Origin: Ignavibacteriota bacterium
GTDB taxonomy: Bacteria > Bacteroidota > Ignavibacteria > Ignavibacteriales > Ignavibacteriaceae
Assembly: GCA_013285425.1 (NCBI GenBank)
Contig: CP053447.1
Coordinates: forward strand, 250,954 to 314,953
Reading direction: 5' to 3'
DNA: 64,000 nt
The position numbers were made by a program, and so were the translations under genes. Positions 1-9,144 of this stretch are shown one piece after another. The notes under the pieces were generated by a model. It searched no databases. It saw only the letters and a program-made list of their open reading frames with translations, and was not told the origin of the DNA. How positions within the stretch are numbered: the first letter of the stretch is position 1; every line of letters starts with the position of its first letter.

Positions 1-1
1 G

Positions 2-838
2 TCAACAGCAGAACTTTGTGTTGAAGCTGCAAGAAAAATTCTTGAAGATGGGAAAACCTCTGCTGAAGAATTAGATCTGATTATAATCGCAACTGATACG
101 CCAGAATACATTTCTCCTTCAACTGCGTCAGTTGTTCAGTTCCGTCTAAATGCAGTTAATGCAGGTACCTTCGATGTTAATACTGCTTGTGCAGGATTTG
201 TTACTGCACTTGATATCGCTTCAAAATATATTCAAGCAGATAAAAAGTACAACAAAATTCTTGTTATTGGTGCTTATGCAATGAGTAAGTATTTGAATCT
301 GCAGGATAAGAAAACCGTTACACTATTTGCTGATGGTGCTGCGGGAGTTTTGCTTTCTTCTATAAATAATAAAGATGAAGGCTTTATTATCAGCAGATTA
401 CATACTGAAGGACAGTACTGTGATTGGATGGGGATTTACGCTGGCGGAACACACAAGCCTATTACTCAAAAAGTTATTGAAGAAAAAGATCACTTACTTA
501 AGTTTGTCAAAAAATTTCCTAAAGAAATAAATCCTTTAACCTGGACAAAGATGATTAAAGATGCTTGTGATGAATTAAATATTCATCCTGTTAACATCGA
601 CAAGTATTTTTTCACACAATTAAATATCAACTCCATTTGGGAAACGCTTGATAATCTTGGAGTTGATAGATCAAAAGGACATACAATAATGCAAAACTTT
701 GGCTACACAGGCTCAGCTTGCATTCCAATGGCTTTTGATGATGCGTGCAAAAAGGGTTTAGTTCAAAAGGGAGATATGGTTTTATTTATTGGTTCCGGTG
801 GAGGATTAGCTTTTGCATTATCAATCTTTAAACTTTAA
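2..838 (+). CDS. 3-oxoacyl-ACP synthase III (FabH/KASIII)-like protein, 5' end cut by window
   Basis: The frame is open from base 2, so the ATG at 281 is internal and the true start lies outside the window. The thiolase-fold active-site cysteine is visible in NTACAGF (codon 188-190), and the C-terminus has the family glycine-rich end (GSGGGLAFALSIFKL). Aligned by eye to E. coli FabH, the catalytic His of the HQAN motif is replaced (FTQLN) and the catalytic Asn of GNTSAA is replaced (GYTGSA). Two of the Cys-His-Asn triad residues are therefore missing, and it may act as an acyltransferase or hydrolase-like KASIII relative rather than a decarboxylating condensing enzyme. It is 11 bases upstream of a symporter gene and probably shares its operon. 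Family call is firm; reaction is unknown. Confidence 0.85.
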   Translation, partial: STAELCVEAARKILEDGKTSAEELDLIIIATDTPEYISPSTASVVQFRLNAVNAGTFDVNTACAGFVTALDIASKYIQADKKYNKILVIGAYAMSKYLNLQDKKTVTLFADGAAGVLLSSINNKDEGFIISRLHTEGQYCDWMGIYAGGTHKPITQKVIEEKDHLLKFVKKFPKEINPLTWTKMIKDACDELNIHPVNIDKYFFTQLNINSIWETLDNLGVDRSKGHTIMQNFGYTGSACIPMAFDDACKKGLVQKGDMVLFIGSGGGLAFALSIFKL

Positions 839-849
839 CAGGAAGCTTT

Positions 850-2367
850 ATGGGAATTGCTTCTAAGGAATTAGTAACAGCCGGCTGGATACTTGTAATA
901 GCATACAGTTCAGTAATCTTATATTTTGTTATCCGCGGTGCGATCAGAATAAAAAACATCAATGATTATGCTATCGGCAATGTATCATTTTCACCAATTG
1001 CAGTTGGTTTGGCTTTAGCAGCATCGATGACAAGCGCAGCAACTTTTATTATAAATCCCGGATTCATTGCATTCTATGGAATTAGCGGTGTTATTTCTTA
1101 TGCATTTGTAATGCCTGCTGCAGCAATGGTTTCTTTAATTGTGCTGACAAAAGGATTTAGAAAACACGGTAGTAGTGTTAAAGCATTAACTATGGCTCAA
1201 TGGATGGGAACCAGATATGAAAGCAAAGGTTATGGGTTGTTCTTTGCTTTTCTTTCACTTCTATTAATTACTTTCATAGTTCTTATATGTGTCGGATTAA
1301 CTCAGGTATTAGCAAGAACCTTAAATGTTAGTGAGCTTACAATTTTGATTGGAATAGTAGTATTTATTTTTGGTTATATGATGTTTGGCGGGGCTAACTC
1401 GATGGTTTATACCAACACAGTGCAGGCAATTATAATGATTATAGTTGCATTTATTCTTCTTGGCTCTGGTTACAAACATTTTTCTGATGGCATCCATGGA
1501 TTTTTAGATAAGCTCTCAGCAATAGATCCAAAACTAACTCAAATAACTAATGAATCAAGTTTTTTGTTTCGCGATTATTTTGAAATTATATTTTCGCAGA
1601 TTGTAATCGGAGTTGCAATTGTATGTCAGCCGCATATAATAACAAAATCACTTTTACTTAAAACTGATAAAGATGTAAACAAATATTTAACGGCTGGTAT
1701 TATAGTGCAGGTATTATTCTTTCTTGTTGTGATAACAGGTTTATACGCGAGAATTGATTTCCCTGATCTGACAATTAATGGTGCACCGTTAAAACTTGAT
1801 GGAGTTATATCAGCTTATGTTGTTAAGGAATTTCCTGTTTATGTTGGTCTGATTGTAGTAATGGGTTTGATATCTGCCGGTATTTCAACACTTGAAGGAT
1901 TAATACAATCAGTCTCAACTTCAATTACTGCAGATATTATAAAACCATTGTTTGGCAAGTATTTGCCAAAAGATGAAAATAAAAATGTCAGATCAATGAT
2001 AATTATAAATCGTATAGTAATTATTGCAATCGCTCTGATATCTATAATTTTATCTTACGACCAGCTTGTTAATCCGAATTTAAGCGTAGGAATTTTTGCA
2101 CAGAACGGTGTATATGCTTACTTCTCTGCTGCTTTTGTTCCCATCTTGTTTGGAATGTTTTTAAAAGATACGCCTAAGTCTGCTGTTATTACAGCTTCAC
2201 TGGTTGCTATAATTGTTCACTTTAGTTTTTTCTATGGAAATATTAAAGTGCCGTTCAGTATAGCAACTGGACAGAATCCAGGAGTTTCAGCAGCTATTGC
2301 AATTTCACTTTCAGTTATTGTTGCTTCAATAATATATTTGTTTAAAAGAAGGAAAGTCAATGAATAG
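850..2367 (+). CDS. sodium:solute symporter (SSS family)
   Basis: A 505-residue inner-membrane protein with about 13 hydrophobic segments. The MTSAATFIINPGF stretch near residue 60 is characteristic of Na+/solute symporters (SSSF, PF00474). The family couples sodium entry to uptake of small organic solutes; the substrate cannot be read from the sequence. A GGAAG site lies just upstream of the ATG. The 3' end overlaps the next gene (an acyl-CoA ligase) by 8 bases, so the two are translationally linked. This suggests that the imported compound is a carboxylic acid activated by the ligase, which is inference. Confidence 0.9.
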   Translation: MGIASKELVTAGWILVIAYSSVILYFVIRGAIRIKNINDYAIGNVSFSPIAVGLALAASMTSAATFIINPGFIAFYGISGVISYAFVMPAAAMVSLIVLTKGFRKHGSSVKALTMAQWMGTRYESKGYGLFFAFLSLLLITFIVLICVGLTQVLARTLNVSELTILIGIVVFIFGYMMFGGANSMVYTNTVQAIIMIIVAFILLGSGYKHFSDGIHGFLDKLSAIDPKLTQITNESSFLFRDYFEIIFSQIVIGVAIVCQPHIITKSLLLKTDKDVNKYLTAGIIVQVLFFLVVITGLYARIDFPDLTINGAPLKLDGVISAYVVKEFPVYVGLIVVMGLISAGISTLEGLIQSVSTSITADIIKPLFGKYLPKDENKNVRSMIIINRIVIIAIALISIILSYDQLVNPNLSVGIFAQNGVYAYFSAAFVPILFGMFLKDTPKSAVITASLVAIIVHFSFFYGNIKVPFSIATGQNPGVSAAIAISLSVIVASIIYLFKRRKVNE

Positions 2368-3898
2368 TTTTCAAACAGACTGGTTAAATAAATGGGCAGC
2401 TTATACTCCGGACAGAATGTTTCTCAGAGAACATCAACGGGATGTACAGTGGAGTTACCGTGATTTTAATAATCGCACAAATTATTTAGCACAATTTCTT
2501 ATAGACCAATTTAAAATAAATAAAGGCGATAGAATTGCAATCTATTCAAAAAATAAATCTGAACATGTTATTCTTTTTTTAGCTTGTATTAAAATCGGAG
2601 CATTGTTGGTTCCGTTAAATTTTAGATTAATGCCCCGTGAACTTGATATTTTAATAAATGATGCTGAGCCTAAAGTATTTTTTTATGATGAAGAATTTTC
2701 TGATCATTTACCAAAGCTGTCTTCCTTATCAAAAGTTAAGATTATTAAAAACCTGAATGAACCATCAAAGTTTTTACTGGAAAATAATCTTAAATCTGAA
2801 TTTAATGTATCTGTAGTGATTGATGAGAATGATCCGGTTATGATACTTTATACTGCCGGAACTACTGGTTTATCTAAAGGAGTAATCATAACCCACAAGA
2901 TGTTGTTCTGGAATTCGATAAATACAGGATTAAGATTAGACTTGAACTCTGCCGACCACACACAAAGCTTTGCACCGTTTTTTCATACAGGTGGATGGAA
3001 TGTGCTGTTTACACCATTTCTGCATCACGGGGCTTCACATACATTACTGACTCAGTTTGATGCCGATCTGATTTTACAATTGATGGAAAAAGAAAAAGCT
3101 ACAATACTTTTCGGTGTTCCAACTATGCTTCAGATGATGGCAGACTCTCAATACTTTAACAAAGCAGATCTCTCATCTGTAAGATATGCCATTGTAGGCG
3201 GTGCACCGATGCCTATACCTTTAATAAATATTTGGCATAGCAAAGGGGTTTTTATCAGACAAGGATTTGGTTTAACCGAAGTAGGTCCAAACTGCTTTTC
3301 ACTTCATCAGGATGATGCGATAAGAAAAAAGGGATCGATTGGTTTTCCGAATTTTTATTTCGATGCAAAGGTTATGAAAGACAATAAAGAAGAATGCAGA
3401 GCTAATGAAGTTGGAGAGTTGTGGCTAAAATCTCCTGTTGTTACACCTGGTTATTGGAGAAATGAAAAAGCTACAATGGAAGCAATAACTGATGGATGGT
3501 TCCATACTGGTGATCTGGTAAAAAAAGATGAAGAAGGTTATTTCTATGTTGTTGATCGTAAAAAAAATATGTTCATAAGCGGCGGTGAAAATGTTTATCC
3601 TTCAGAGGTTGAAGCTTTTTTATACTCAAATAATAAAGTTAAAGAAGTCGCGGTAATCGGTGTAGATGATGAAAAATGGGGCGAGGTTGGTAAGGCATAT
3701 ATTGTTAAAAAAGAAAATGAGAAGCTTGATGAAAATAATATAAGAGAGTTTTGTTCAGGAAATCTGGCTAAATATAAAATTCCAAAACATATTGAATTCT
3801 TATCCGAGCTGCCCAAAAGTGAGGCAGGAAAAATTGATAAAAAAATATTATTACAAATGCATAAAAATCAATTAACTAACAAATCAAAAACAAAATAA
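2360..3898 (+). CDS. AMP-dependent acyl-CoA synthetase/ligase
   Basis: A 512-residue ANL-superfamily adenylating enzyme. The ATP-binding P-loop YTAGTTGLSKG is at residues 164-174. The TGD and DRKKNMFISGGENVYP motifs mark the hinge, and the C-terminal catalytic lysine lies in PKSEAGKIDKK. The family activates a carboxylate to acyl-AMP and then acyl-CoA; full-length size and motif order suggest an active enzyme. The chain length or aromatic preference is not visible. It overlaps the symporter gene and is followed 13 bases later by a lipoprotein gene. Together with the neighbouring KASIII-like protein it suggests handling of an imported acid. Confidence 0.92.
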   Translation: MNSFQTDWLNKWAAYTPDRMFLREHQRDVQWSYRDFNNRTNYLAQFLIDQFKINKGDRIAIYSKNKSEHVILFLACIKIGALLVPLNFRLMPRELDILINDAEPKVFFYDEEFSDHLPKLSSLSKVKIIKNLNEPSKFLLENNLKSEFNVSVVIDENDPVMILYTAGTTGLSKGVIITHKMLFWNSINTGLRLDLNSADHTQSFAPFFHTGGWNVLFTPFLHHGASHTLLTQFDADLILQLMEKEKATILFGVPTMLQMMADSQYFNKADLSSVRYAIVGGAPMPIPLINIWHSKGVFIRQGFGLTEVGPNCFSLHQDDAIRKKGSIGFPNFYFDAKVMKDNKEECRANEVGELWLKSPVVTPGYWRNEKATMEAITDGWFHTGDLVKKDEEGYFYVVDRKKNMFISGGENVYPSEVEAFLYSNNKVKEVAVIGVDDEKWGEVGKAYIVKKENEKLDENNIREFCSGNLAKYKIPKHIEFLSELPKSEAGKIDKKILLQMHKNQLTNKSKTK

Positions 3899-3911
3899 AA
3901 AGGAGAAAGTT

Positions 3912-4841
3912 ATGAAGCGATTATTATTAGCGGCTCTTTTCACATCATTAACATTTTTATATGTTGGTTGTGACAGCAAAAAAGATGATACCGTTGAACC
4001 CCCGGCAGAACAAGATAAAATTGTTAATACCTGGTATTCGGAAGGAGCAGGAATTGCGCCTGGTTTGGCTGCAACATTAAAGTCAGTTAAAATTATAGCT
4101 ACATTTAATTCGAACAACACATACACTGTTATTGCAAAAGACAGTGCAGGTGCAGAAGTTACTTATTCAGGAACTTATTCAGTTTCAGAAAATACCGGCA
4201 CATCAATCCGTTCAATCATTTTAAACCAAACAGTTCCAACTTCAGTTACTTCAAAAGGAATTTATCAGGTGGACTCAAAAGGTATGATGAAATATGAAGT
4301 TGTTCAGACAACACCGGAAATAGCCGGAATTACCCCGCCAGTTCCTGCAGAGGGTTTTGGAAGCACTAAATATATGAATGTTGCACTTGGTGAGACCTGG
4401 ATACAAGGCTTTGTTCCAGCAACTCCGACTACAGAATTGTTAACAGGCACCTGGGTTTCTGAAGGTGCTAATGTTGCGCCTGGATTAGTATTAACTTTAA
4501 AAACAAAGAAGATTGTTGCTACTTTTAACAGCAATAATACATATACAGTTGTTGCAACCGATAGTTTTAATGTTGATGTAACTTATTCGGGTACTTTTAG
4601 TACAGCTGCAAATTCGGGTACATCTATAAGAAATATTACTTTAAATCAAACCGTTCCCACAACAGTTACATCAACAGGAATCTACAGAGTAACCACCAGA
4701 GATTTAAAGTATGAAGTATTACAAACAACTCCTGCTATAACCGGATTTACTGCTCCGACTGCTGCAGAAGGTTTTGGCAGTACTAAATACAATAATATCC
4801 CTTTAGGGGCTACCTGGATACAAACATTTATTTATCAATAA
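3912..4841 (+). CDS. lipoprotein with two tandem ~140-residue domains
   Basis: A 309-residue exported lipoprotein. The signal peptide ends in a lipobox with Cys20 (FLYVGC). The mature protein is two copies of one beta-rich domain, about residues 38-168 and 178-309. Shared landmarks are TWxSEGAxxAPGL, ATFNSNNTYTV, SGTxS, LNQTVPT, EGFGSTKY and TWIQ at an offset near 140. I do not recognise the family; it resembles lipocalin-like or META-like lipoproteins common in Bacteroidota. A strong AGGAGA site precedes the ATG and an intrinsic terminator follows the stop. Probably periplasmic or outer-membrane anchored, encoded with the transport genes upstream. Confidence 0.85.
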   Translation: MKRLLLAALFTSLTFLYVGCDSKKDDTVEPPAEQDKIVNTWYSEGAGIAPGLAATLKSVKIIATFNSNNTYTVIAKDSAGAEVTYSGTYSVSENTGTSIRSIILNQTVPTSVTSKGIYQVDSKGMMKYEVVQTTPEIAGITPPVPAEGFGSTKYMNVALGETWIQGFVPATPTTELLTGTWVSEGANVAPGLVLTLKTKKIVATFNSNNTYTVVATDSFNVDVTYSGTFSTAANSGTSIRNITLNQTVPTTVTSTGIYRVTTRDLKYEVLQTTPAITGFTAPTAAEGFGSTKYNNIPLGATWIQTFIYQ

Positions 4842-4848
4842 TCTAAAT

Positions 4849-4880
4849 AAAGACGGCAGTAAAGCTGCCGTCTTTTTGTT
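4849..4880 (+). terminator. Rho-independent terminator after the lipoprotein gene
   Basis: An 11-bp perfect stem (AAAGACGGCAG pairing with CTGCCGTCTTT), a 5-base loop, then a T-rich tail (TTGTT). It begins 8 bases after the lipoprotein stop and lies 20 or more bases before the next start, so it likely limits read-through into the barrel gene. Confidence 0.85.
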
Positions 4881-4902
4881 AACAATCATTGGAGGTTAAC
4901 CA

Positions 4903-6450
4903 ATGAAAAAATTTTTACTTATTAACATTTTTTTGTTTTTAATGATTGCTGATTTTTTTGCACAGGATGATAACAGACTAAAAGATCCTGCACCAAAAGA
5001 ATTTCAATTTATCGGCTATTCATTTTCTAGAATGACCGGTTCAAATATTACTCCTACAAATGACCTTTTACAGGGACAGGTTATAGGAAGATTGTTCGGT
5101 CAAAACTCAACTAATACTGTTCCTCAAACAGCAATTTATGCAGAGCAGAGATTTGTTCCGATGTTTATATATAAACCATCTATCCTTGATGGATTTGCTA
5201 CGTTTCGGGGATTATTTAAAATTGATTATACCTGGGGCGATCAGGCTTATGGTGTGGGTAATAATCGCGGTGGTGCAATAAATGCCGGACAGGTAAATCT
5301 GCAAACATTGTTAGCTAATGTTGAAATAAGACCGGAGAATTCTGATTGGAATGCAGTTATTGGATTGCAAAGGTTATTTGATAACGTAAGTGATCCAAAT
5401 ATTAGTTCAGTTCAAATGGCGCAAACAAGCGGATATAAGCTTTCCTTCTGGGGAACGCAGGCTGTTGGTGCTAGTATATTTGCTGATCTTTCATCTACTA
5501 CAAAAAGCAGATTAAGTTATTTCCAGTTGTGGGAAAATGAAATCAGCAAAAGTGATGATGTAACTTTATGGATGTTTGATGTTGATTCCAGAGTTCATCC
5601 ACTCCTGGAAGTAGGCGGAAGTCTATGGTATGTTTGGGATAAAGGAAAAAATGCAGGCGGTATTAGTGTTTTAGGGCAAGGTCTGACAAGCGCTTTAGCT
5701 GAATACAACGGTGCTACCCGGATCAGATTCCCGGGAATTAATCAAAAGTATGAAGCAAATGTTGGCTGGATAGGAATTCACTCAGCTTATAACCGTGATT
5801 TTCTTGCTGATAGATTTTGGGCAGACGCATTCGTAGTCGCTAATATCGGAACAATTGATAGCGTTGGTATCGAAACAAACAGAGCTGCAAATATTTTTGG
5901 ATTAACTGCAAATGCAAGTTTTCAATATAAATACGGAATGACTGCAAATGATAAAATTTCATTAGAAGGATTATATACCACTGGTGATGATAATGGAATA
6001 AGTGATGGAACTTTGAACAGTGTCATAACAGGTAATGTTTATGGTTCGCCGGTTGGAATTTATAGTGCACATCGTGCATTATTACTTTTTCCCGATCCGC
6101 AGGTGGTTAATAGATATTATTCAGTTGTTCACGATATTTCTAATATGGGACTTGGAGTTACGGCTGCATTTTTAAATTTCTCTAAAGATTTTATTCCAAA
6201 TAAATTCAGTGGTAAGATTGGGCTTGCCTCTGCGTTATCAAATGTTACACCTGCCGGCGGAGGTTCTTATATGGGTACAGAAGTAAATCTTGAATTCAAG
6301 TATAATCTTAAAGTATTTCTTACCCTTGGAGTAAGTGCCGGTTATTTAATGCTTGGTGATTTTTTTGATGCACCTTCTGCAACTTACTCTAGTACAAGAC
6401 CAAAAGATCCCTGGGTTTTATTTACTACTTTAAGCTGGTTAATGTTTTAA
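4903..6450 (+). CDS. predicted outer-membrane beta-barrel protein
   Basis: A 515-residue protein with an N-terminal signal peptide (MKKFLLINIFLFLMIADFFAQ). A long run of alternating amphipathic segments follows, and the chain ends in aromatic Phe (LSWLMF), the usual end of an outer-membrane barrel. A GGAGG site precedes the ATG. I do not recognise a specific family; the length and internal glycine/aromatic pattern fit alginate-export or porin-like barrels. Placement after the symporter, ligase and lipoprotein genes suggests an outer-membrane route for the same substrate, which is inference. Confidence 0.75.
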   Translation: MKKFLLINIFLFLMIADFFAQDDNRLKDPAPKEFQFIGYSFSRMTGSNITPTNDLLQGQVIGRLFGQNSTNTVPQTAIYAEQRFVPMFIYKPSILDGFATFRGLFKIDYTWGDQAYGVGNNRGGAINAGQVNLQTLLANVEIRPENSDWNAVIGLQRLFDNVSDPNISSVQMAQTSGYKLSFWGTQAVGASIFADLSSTTKSRLSYFQLWENEISKSDDVTLWMFDVDSRVHPLLEVGGSLWYVWDKGKNAGGISVLGQGLTSALAEYNGATRIRFPGINQKYEANVGWIGIHSAYNRDFLADRFWADAFVVANIGTIDSVGIETNRAANIFGLTANASFQYKYGMTANDKISLEGLYTTGDDNGISDGTLNSVITGNVYGSPVGIYSAHRALLLFPDPQVVNRYYSVVHDISNMGLGVTAAFLNFSKDFIPNKFSGKIGLASALSNVTPAGGGSYMGTEVNLEFKYNLKVFLTLGVSAGYLMLGDFFDAPSATYSSTRPKDPWVLFTTLSWLMF

Positions 6451-6460
6451 GGAGAAGACA

Positions 6461-7396
6461 ATGAAAAAATATATACTAATTCTACTAACATTAATATTTA
6501 CGGGTTGTTCCGGCTATTTATATTGGGATAAACCAGCTTTGGAATTTTCAGATATTGATTACGGGTACCGGGTGAAATTTTCAAAAGGAAATCCTAAAAT
6601 TGCATATATAGATGAAGGCAGCGGAGAACAAACACTTATTTTAATTCATGGTTTGGCAAGTAATGCAGGTTTCTGGCGATATAATATTCCGGAATTATCA
6701 AAACATTTTAGAGTAATTGCAGTTGATCTGCCCGGCTATGGAAAATCTCAAAAGGGTAATTACAGTTATTCGATTTCTTTCTATGCTGAACAAATAAAAA
6801 ATTTAATTGAAGAATTAAATTTAATGAATGTTGTTCTCGTTGGTCATTCTATGGGTGGACAAATAGGGATTATGTTTTCGATTAATTATCCGAACACTCT
6901 TTCAAAATTAATTTTAGCTTCTCCTGCCGGGTTTGAAGAGTTTCAAAGAGGTGAAGGAGATTGGTTAAGAAGTGTGATGACAATGAAAGCTATTAAATCA
7001 ACTACCGAAGAAGGAATAAGAAGAAATCTTTCTAATAATTTTTATTCGTGGAAAGATGAATGGGAATGGATGGTTGAAGAAAGAGTCAGAATGAGAAAGG
7101 CTGCTGATTTTGATGAGTTCGCTTATACTGTTGTTAGATGTGTTAATGCAATGCTTGATGAGCCGACTTTCGATAAATTAAATAAAATCAAAACCAGTAC
7201 TTTGGTTATTTACGGAAAGTATGATGGGCTGATTCCAAATCCTTACTTAAACCCCGGCTTTACAGCGGATGTATTTAATAATGGAATAGGACAAATAAGC
7301 AGTTTAAAACTTATCGAATTTGACAACACCGGTCATATGATAATGATTGAAAAAGCAGATGAGTTTAATAATGCATTAATAAATTTTCTAAAATAA
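6461..7396 (+). CDS. alpha/beta hydrolase, lipid-anchored
   Basis: A 311-residue alpha/beta-hydrolase with an N-terminal lipoprotein signal (TLIFTGC, Cys16). The oxyanion region HGLASNAG is near residue 63, the nucleophile elbow GHSMGGQ has Ser130, the acid is likely Asp in YGKYDGLIPNP, and the base is His in NTGHMI. An AGGAG site lies 6-10 bases upstream of the ATG, 10 bases after the barrel gene. It likely hydrolyses an ester or amide in the envelope. The next gene is a clear paralogue without the signal peptide. Confidence 0.9.
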   Translation: MKKYILILLTLIFTGCSGYLYWDKPALEFSDIDYGYRVKFSKGNPKIAYIDEGSGEQTLILIHGLASNAGFWRYNIPELSKHFRVIAVDLPGYGKSQKGNYSYSISFYAEQIKNLIEELNLMNVVLVGHSMGGQIGIMFSINYPNTLSKLILASPAGFEEFQRGEGDWLRSVMTMKAIKSTTEEGIRRNLSNNFYSWKDEWEWMVEERVRMRKAADFDEFAYTVVRCVNAMLDEPTFDKLNKIKTSTLVIYGKYDGLIPNPYLNPGFTADVFNNGIGQISSLKLIEFDNTGHMIMIEKADEFNNALINFLK

Positions 7397-7406
7397 TCTT
7401 TATCGG

Positions 7407-7437
7407 CTTCCTTCTTTGGAAGGAAGTCTGTTTTTTT
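7407..7437 (+). terminator. hairpin with T-run between the two hydrolase genes
   Basis: An 8-bp stem CTTCCTTC/GAAGGAAG with a 4-base loop, then TCTG and seven Ts. It starts 11 bases after the first hydrolase stop and ends 3 bases before the ATG of the second. It is an intrinsic terminator or attenuator that should reduce expression of the second hydrolase relative to the first. The GGAAGGAAG arm could also serve as its ribosome binding site. Confidence 0.7.
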
Positions 7438-7439
7438 GT

Positions 7440-8315
7440 ATGAGCCGGACTTTTAATCAAATCAATTACAAATTCAAGACTAATTTTGTTAAAGTAAATG
7501 AATACGATGTTGCTTACATTGATGAAGGAAGTTCATCTGATGTTTTACTTTTTATACACGGACTCGGCAGTTACTTAAAAGCATGGGATAGAAATGTTCC
7601 TGTTTTAAAAAATTATTTTAGATGTATAGCTTTAGACTTACCCGGATATGGTAAATCCAGTAAACAAATTCACAGCGGAACGCTAGAATTTTACAGAGAT
7701 TTTATTGATAAGTTTATAAAATTACTCGATTTAAAAAATGTAACCTTAGTCGGTCATTCGATGGGTGGACAGATTGCATTGTCTTATGTGATAAACTTTC
7801 CTGATGTCATAAAGAAACTCGTACTCGTTGCACCTGCAGGATTTGAAACTTTTAATAACAGGGATATTGAACAATTAAAAAATATTATCTCTCCCGAAAT
7901 TTCCTATAGTACTTCTGATGAGCAGGTAAGGATTAACTACAAGACTAATTTCCATCAAATGCCTGCTGAAGCAGAAGAAATGATAGCGGACAGAATTGCG
8001 ATCAAAAATGATGAGGAGTTTTTTAATCATTGTCAGATTGTGGCAAACTCGCTAACCGGACTGCTTGTTGAACAGGTTTTCAGTCAATTAAATAAGATCA
8101 ATATTTCAACTTTGATATTTTTTGGGAAAAATGATTCACTGATTCCAAATCGCATACACTACAAAACATCAACCGAAGAAATCGCAAAACTTGGGGCTTC
8201 ACAAATTGGAGACAGTAAACTTTTACTATTCGAAAATTGCGGTCACTTTTTACAATATGAGATTCCGGAAATTTTCAACTCAAGCGTAATTGATTTTTTA
8301 ACCAATAAGAAATAA
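7440..8315 (+). CDS. alpha/beta hydrolase, cytoplasmic paralogue
   Basis: Start chosen at ATG 7440 (291 residues); a TTG at 7416 in the same frame lies inside a terminator hairpin and is unlikely. It has the same motif set as the upstream hydrolase: AYIDEG, HGLGSYLKAWD, LDLPGYGKS, VGHSMGGQ with Ser107, FGKNDSLIPN and CGHFLQ. It has no signal peptide and is probably cytoplasmic. The pair looks like a tandem duplication with divergence in localisation. It converges with the next gene, leaving only 4 bases between the stops. Confidence 0.9.
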   Translation: MSRTFNQINYKFKTNFVKVNEYDVAYIDEGSSSDVLLFIHGLGSYLKAWDRNVPVLKNYFRCIALDLPGYGKSSKQIHSGTLEFYRDFIDKFIKLLDLKNVTLVGHSMGGQIALSYVINFPDVIKKLVLVAPAGFETFNNRDIEQLKNIISPEISYSTSDEQVRINYKTNFHQMPAEAEEMIADRIAIKNDEEFFNHCQIVANSLTGLLVEQVFSQLNKINISTLIFFGKNDSLIPNRIHYKTSTEEIAKLGASQIGDSKLLLFENCGHFLQYEIPEIFNSSVIDFLTNKK

Positions 8316-8319
8316 TCTT

Positions 8320-9027
8320 TTATTCATTAAAGCATTGCGGAAATCTTTTTCGAACAAGATTATAAACTATCTCTGCTGTTTCCTGATAAGTGAGTTTGCT
8401 TGTGTTTAAAATTAAATGATAAAGTGATGGATCATCAGCATCTTTAAAAAAATGGGACTTCAGATATCTCTTTCGACTGGTTTCTTCTTTTGTAATATAC
8501 TCCAATGCCTTTGGTTTTGAAAGTTTAAATACTTCCTGTATATGTTTAATTCTGCTTTCGATCGAAGCCACTAATCTAATCTGAAAACAATTTGGGAGTT
8601 TGGCATTAATAACTACACTACCTCTTCCTACAATAATTGTTTTACCGAATCTTGATAATCTTAAAATAATCTCGGTTGTTTTATGAACTATTGTCCATTC
8701 GGAAGGTTTTACACCAAGAAGCTCATTTACTGCATCAGAAATATGGCTGTACTTATCTTCAACAAAGTATGCACTGAAATTTTTTGGTAATTTAAAATCC
8801 TCAAGAACCTGAGAGATTAATTCTTTGTTAAAGTAAGTCCAGGGATTCTCGGGCTGTTTGGTATTCTGCTGTAAAAGGTCTAAAAGATTTTGCGCTACTT
8901 GATAAGATCCGGCACCGCTTTGCCGTGATATAGAAATACAGGGAAAAATTTCACGAACTTCTTCAGATTCAGTTGACTGTAGTTTTAAATACTGTTTACA
9001 TTTTTCATATGCACCAATGGCTAACAT
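8320..9027 (-). CDS. cytidylate kinase-like family protein
   Basis: A 235-residue P-loop protein of the cytidylate-kinase-like family (PF13189). The phosphate-binding region is SISRQSGAGSYQVA near residue 32, followed by FNKELI, IIVGRGSVV, the RLVAS segment and an R-rich LID-like stretch (ETSRKRYLKSHF). The canonical GxxGxGKS loop is modified, as is usual for this family, so the substrate is uncertain. A strong AGGAGG site precedes the ATG at 9027. It stands alone between a convergent hydrolase gene and the aminotransferase gene. Confidence 0.85.
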   Translation of the reverse strand: MLAIGAYEKCKQYLKLQSTESEEVREIFPCISISRQSGAGSYQVAQNLLDLLQQNTKQPENPWTYFNKELISQVLEDFKLPKNFSAYFVEDKYSHISDAVNELLGVKPSEWTIVHKTTEIILRLSRFGKTIIVGRGSVVINAKLPNCFQIRLVASIESRIKHIQEVFKLSKPKALEYITKEETSRKRYLKSHFFKDADDPSLYHLILNTSKLTYQETAEIVYNLVRKRFPQCFNE

Positions 9028-9144
9028 ATTTATATCCTCCTTTGCGTGATTACGAAAATGTGTTTATTTGTTACAAGTTTTAATAACTATGTTAGTATTA
9101 TAAAATTATTCAACACAAAGTCAATTGATCATAAAATGTACTGC

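Noticed and set aside
4304..4534. Antisense frames over conserved genes (for example here, and at 12123-12473, 29298-29666, 55941-56375)
   Set aside because: They mirror codon patterns of well-supported genes on the opposite strand and show no domain, signal peptide or ribosome site.
7416..7439. Upstream TTG start for the second alpha/beta hydrolase
   Set aside because: It would place the first codons inside the terminator hairpin and adds residues (EGSLFFC) that are not part of the paralogue's pattern.
2..8315. OleABCD-type long-chain olefin synthesis cluster (KASIII, ligase, hydrolase order)
   Set aside because: OleA needs His and Asn that are missing here, OleB-type hydrolases use an Asp nucleophile while both here have Ser, and a symporter, lipoprotein and barrel lie between the genes.
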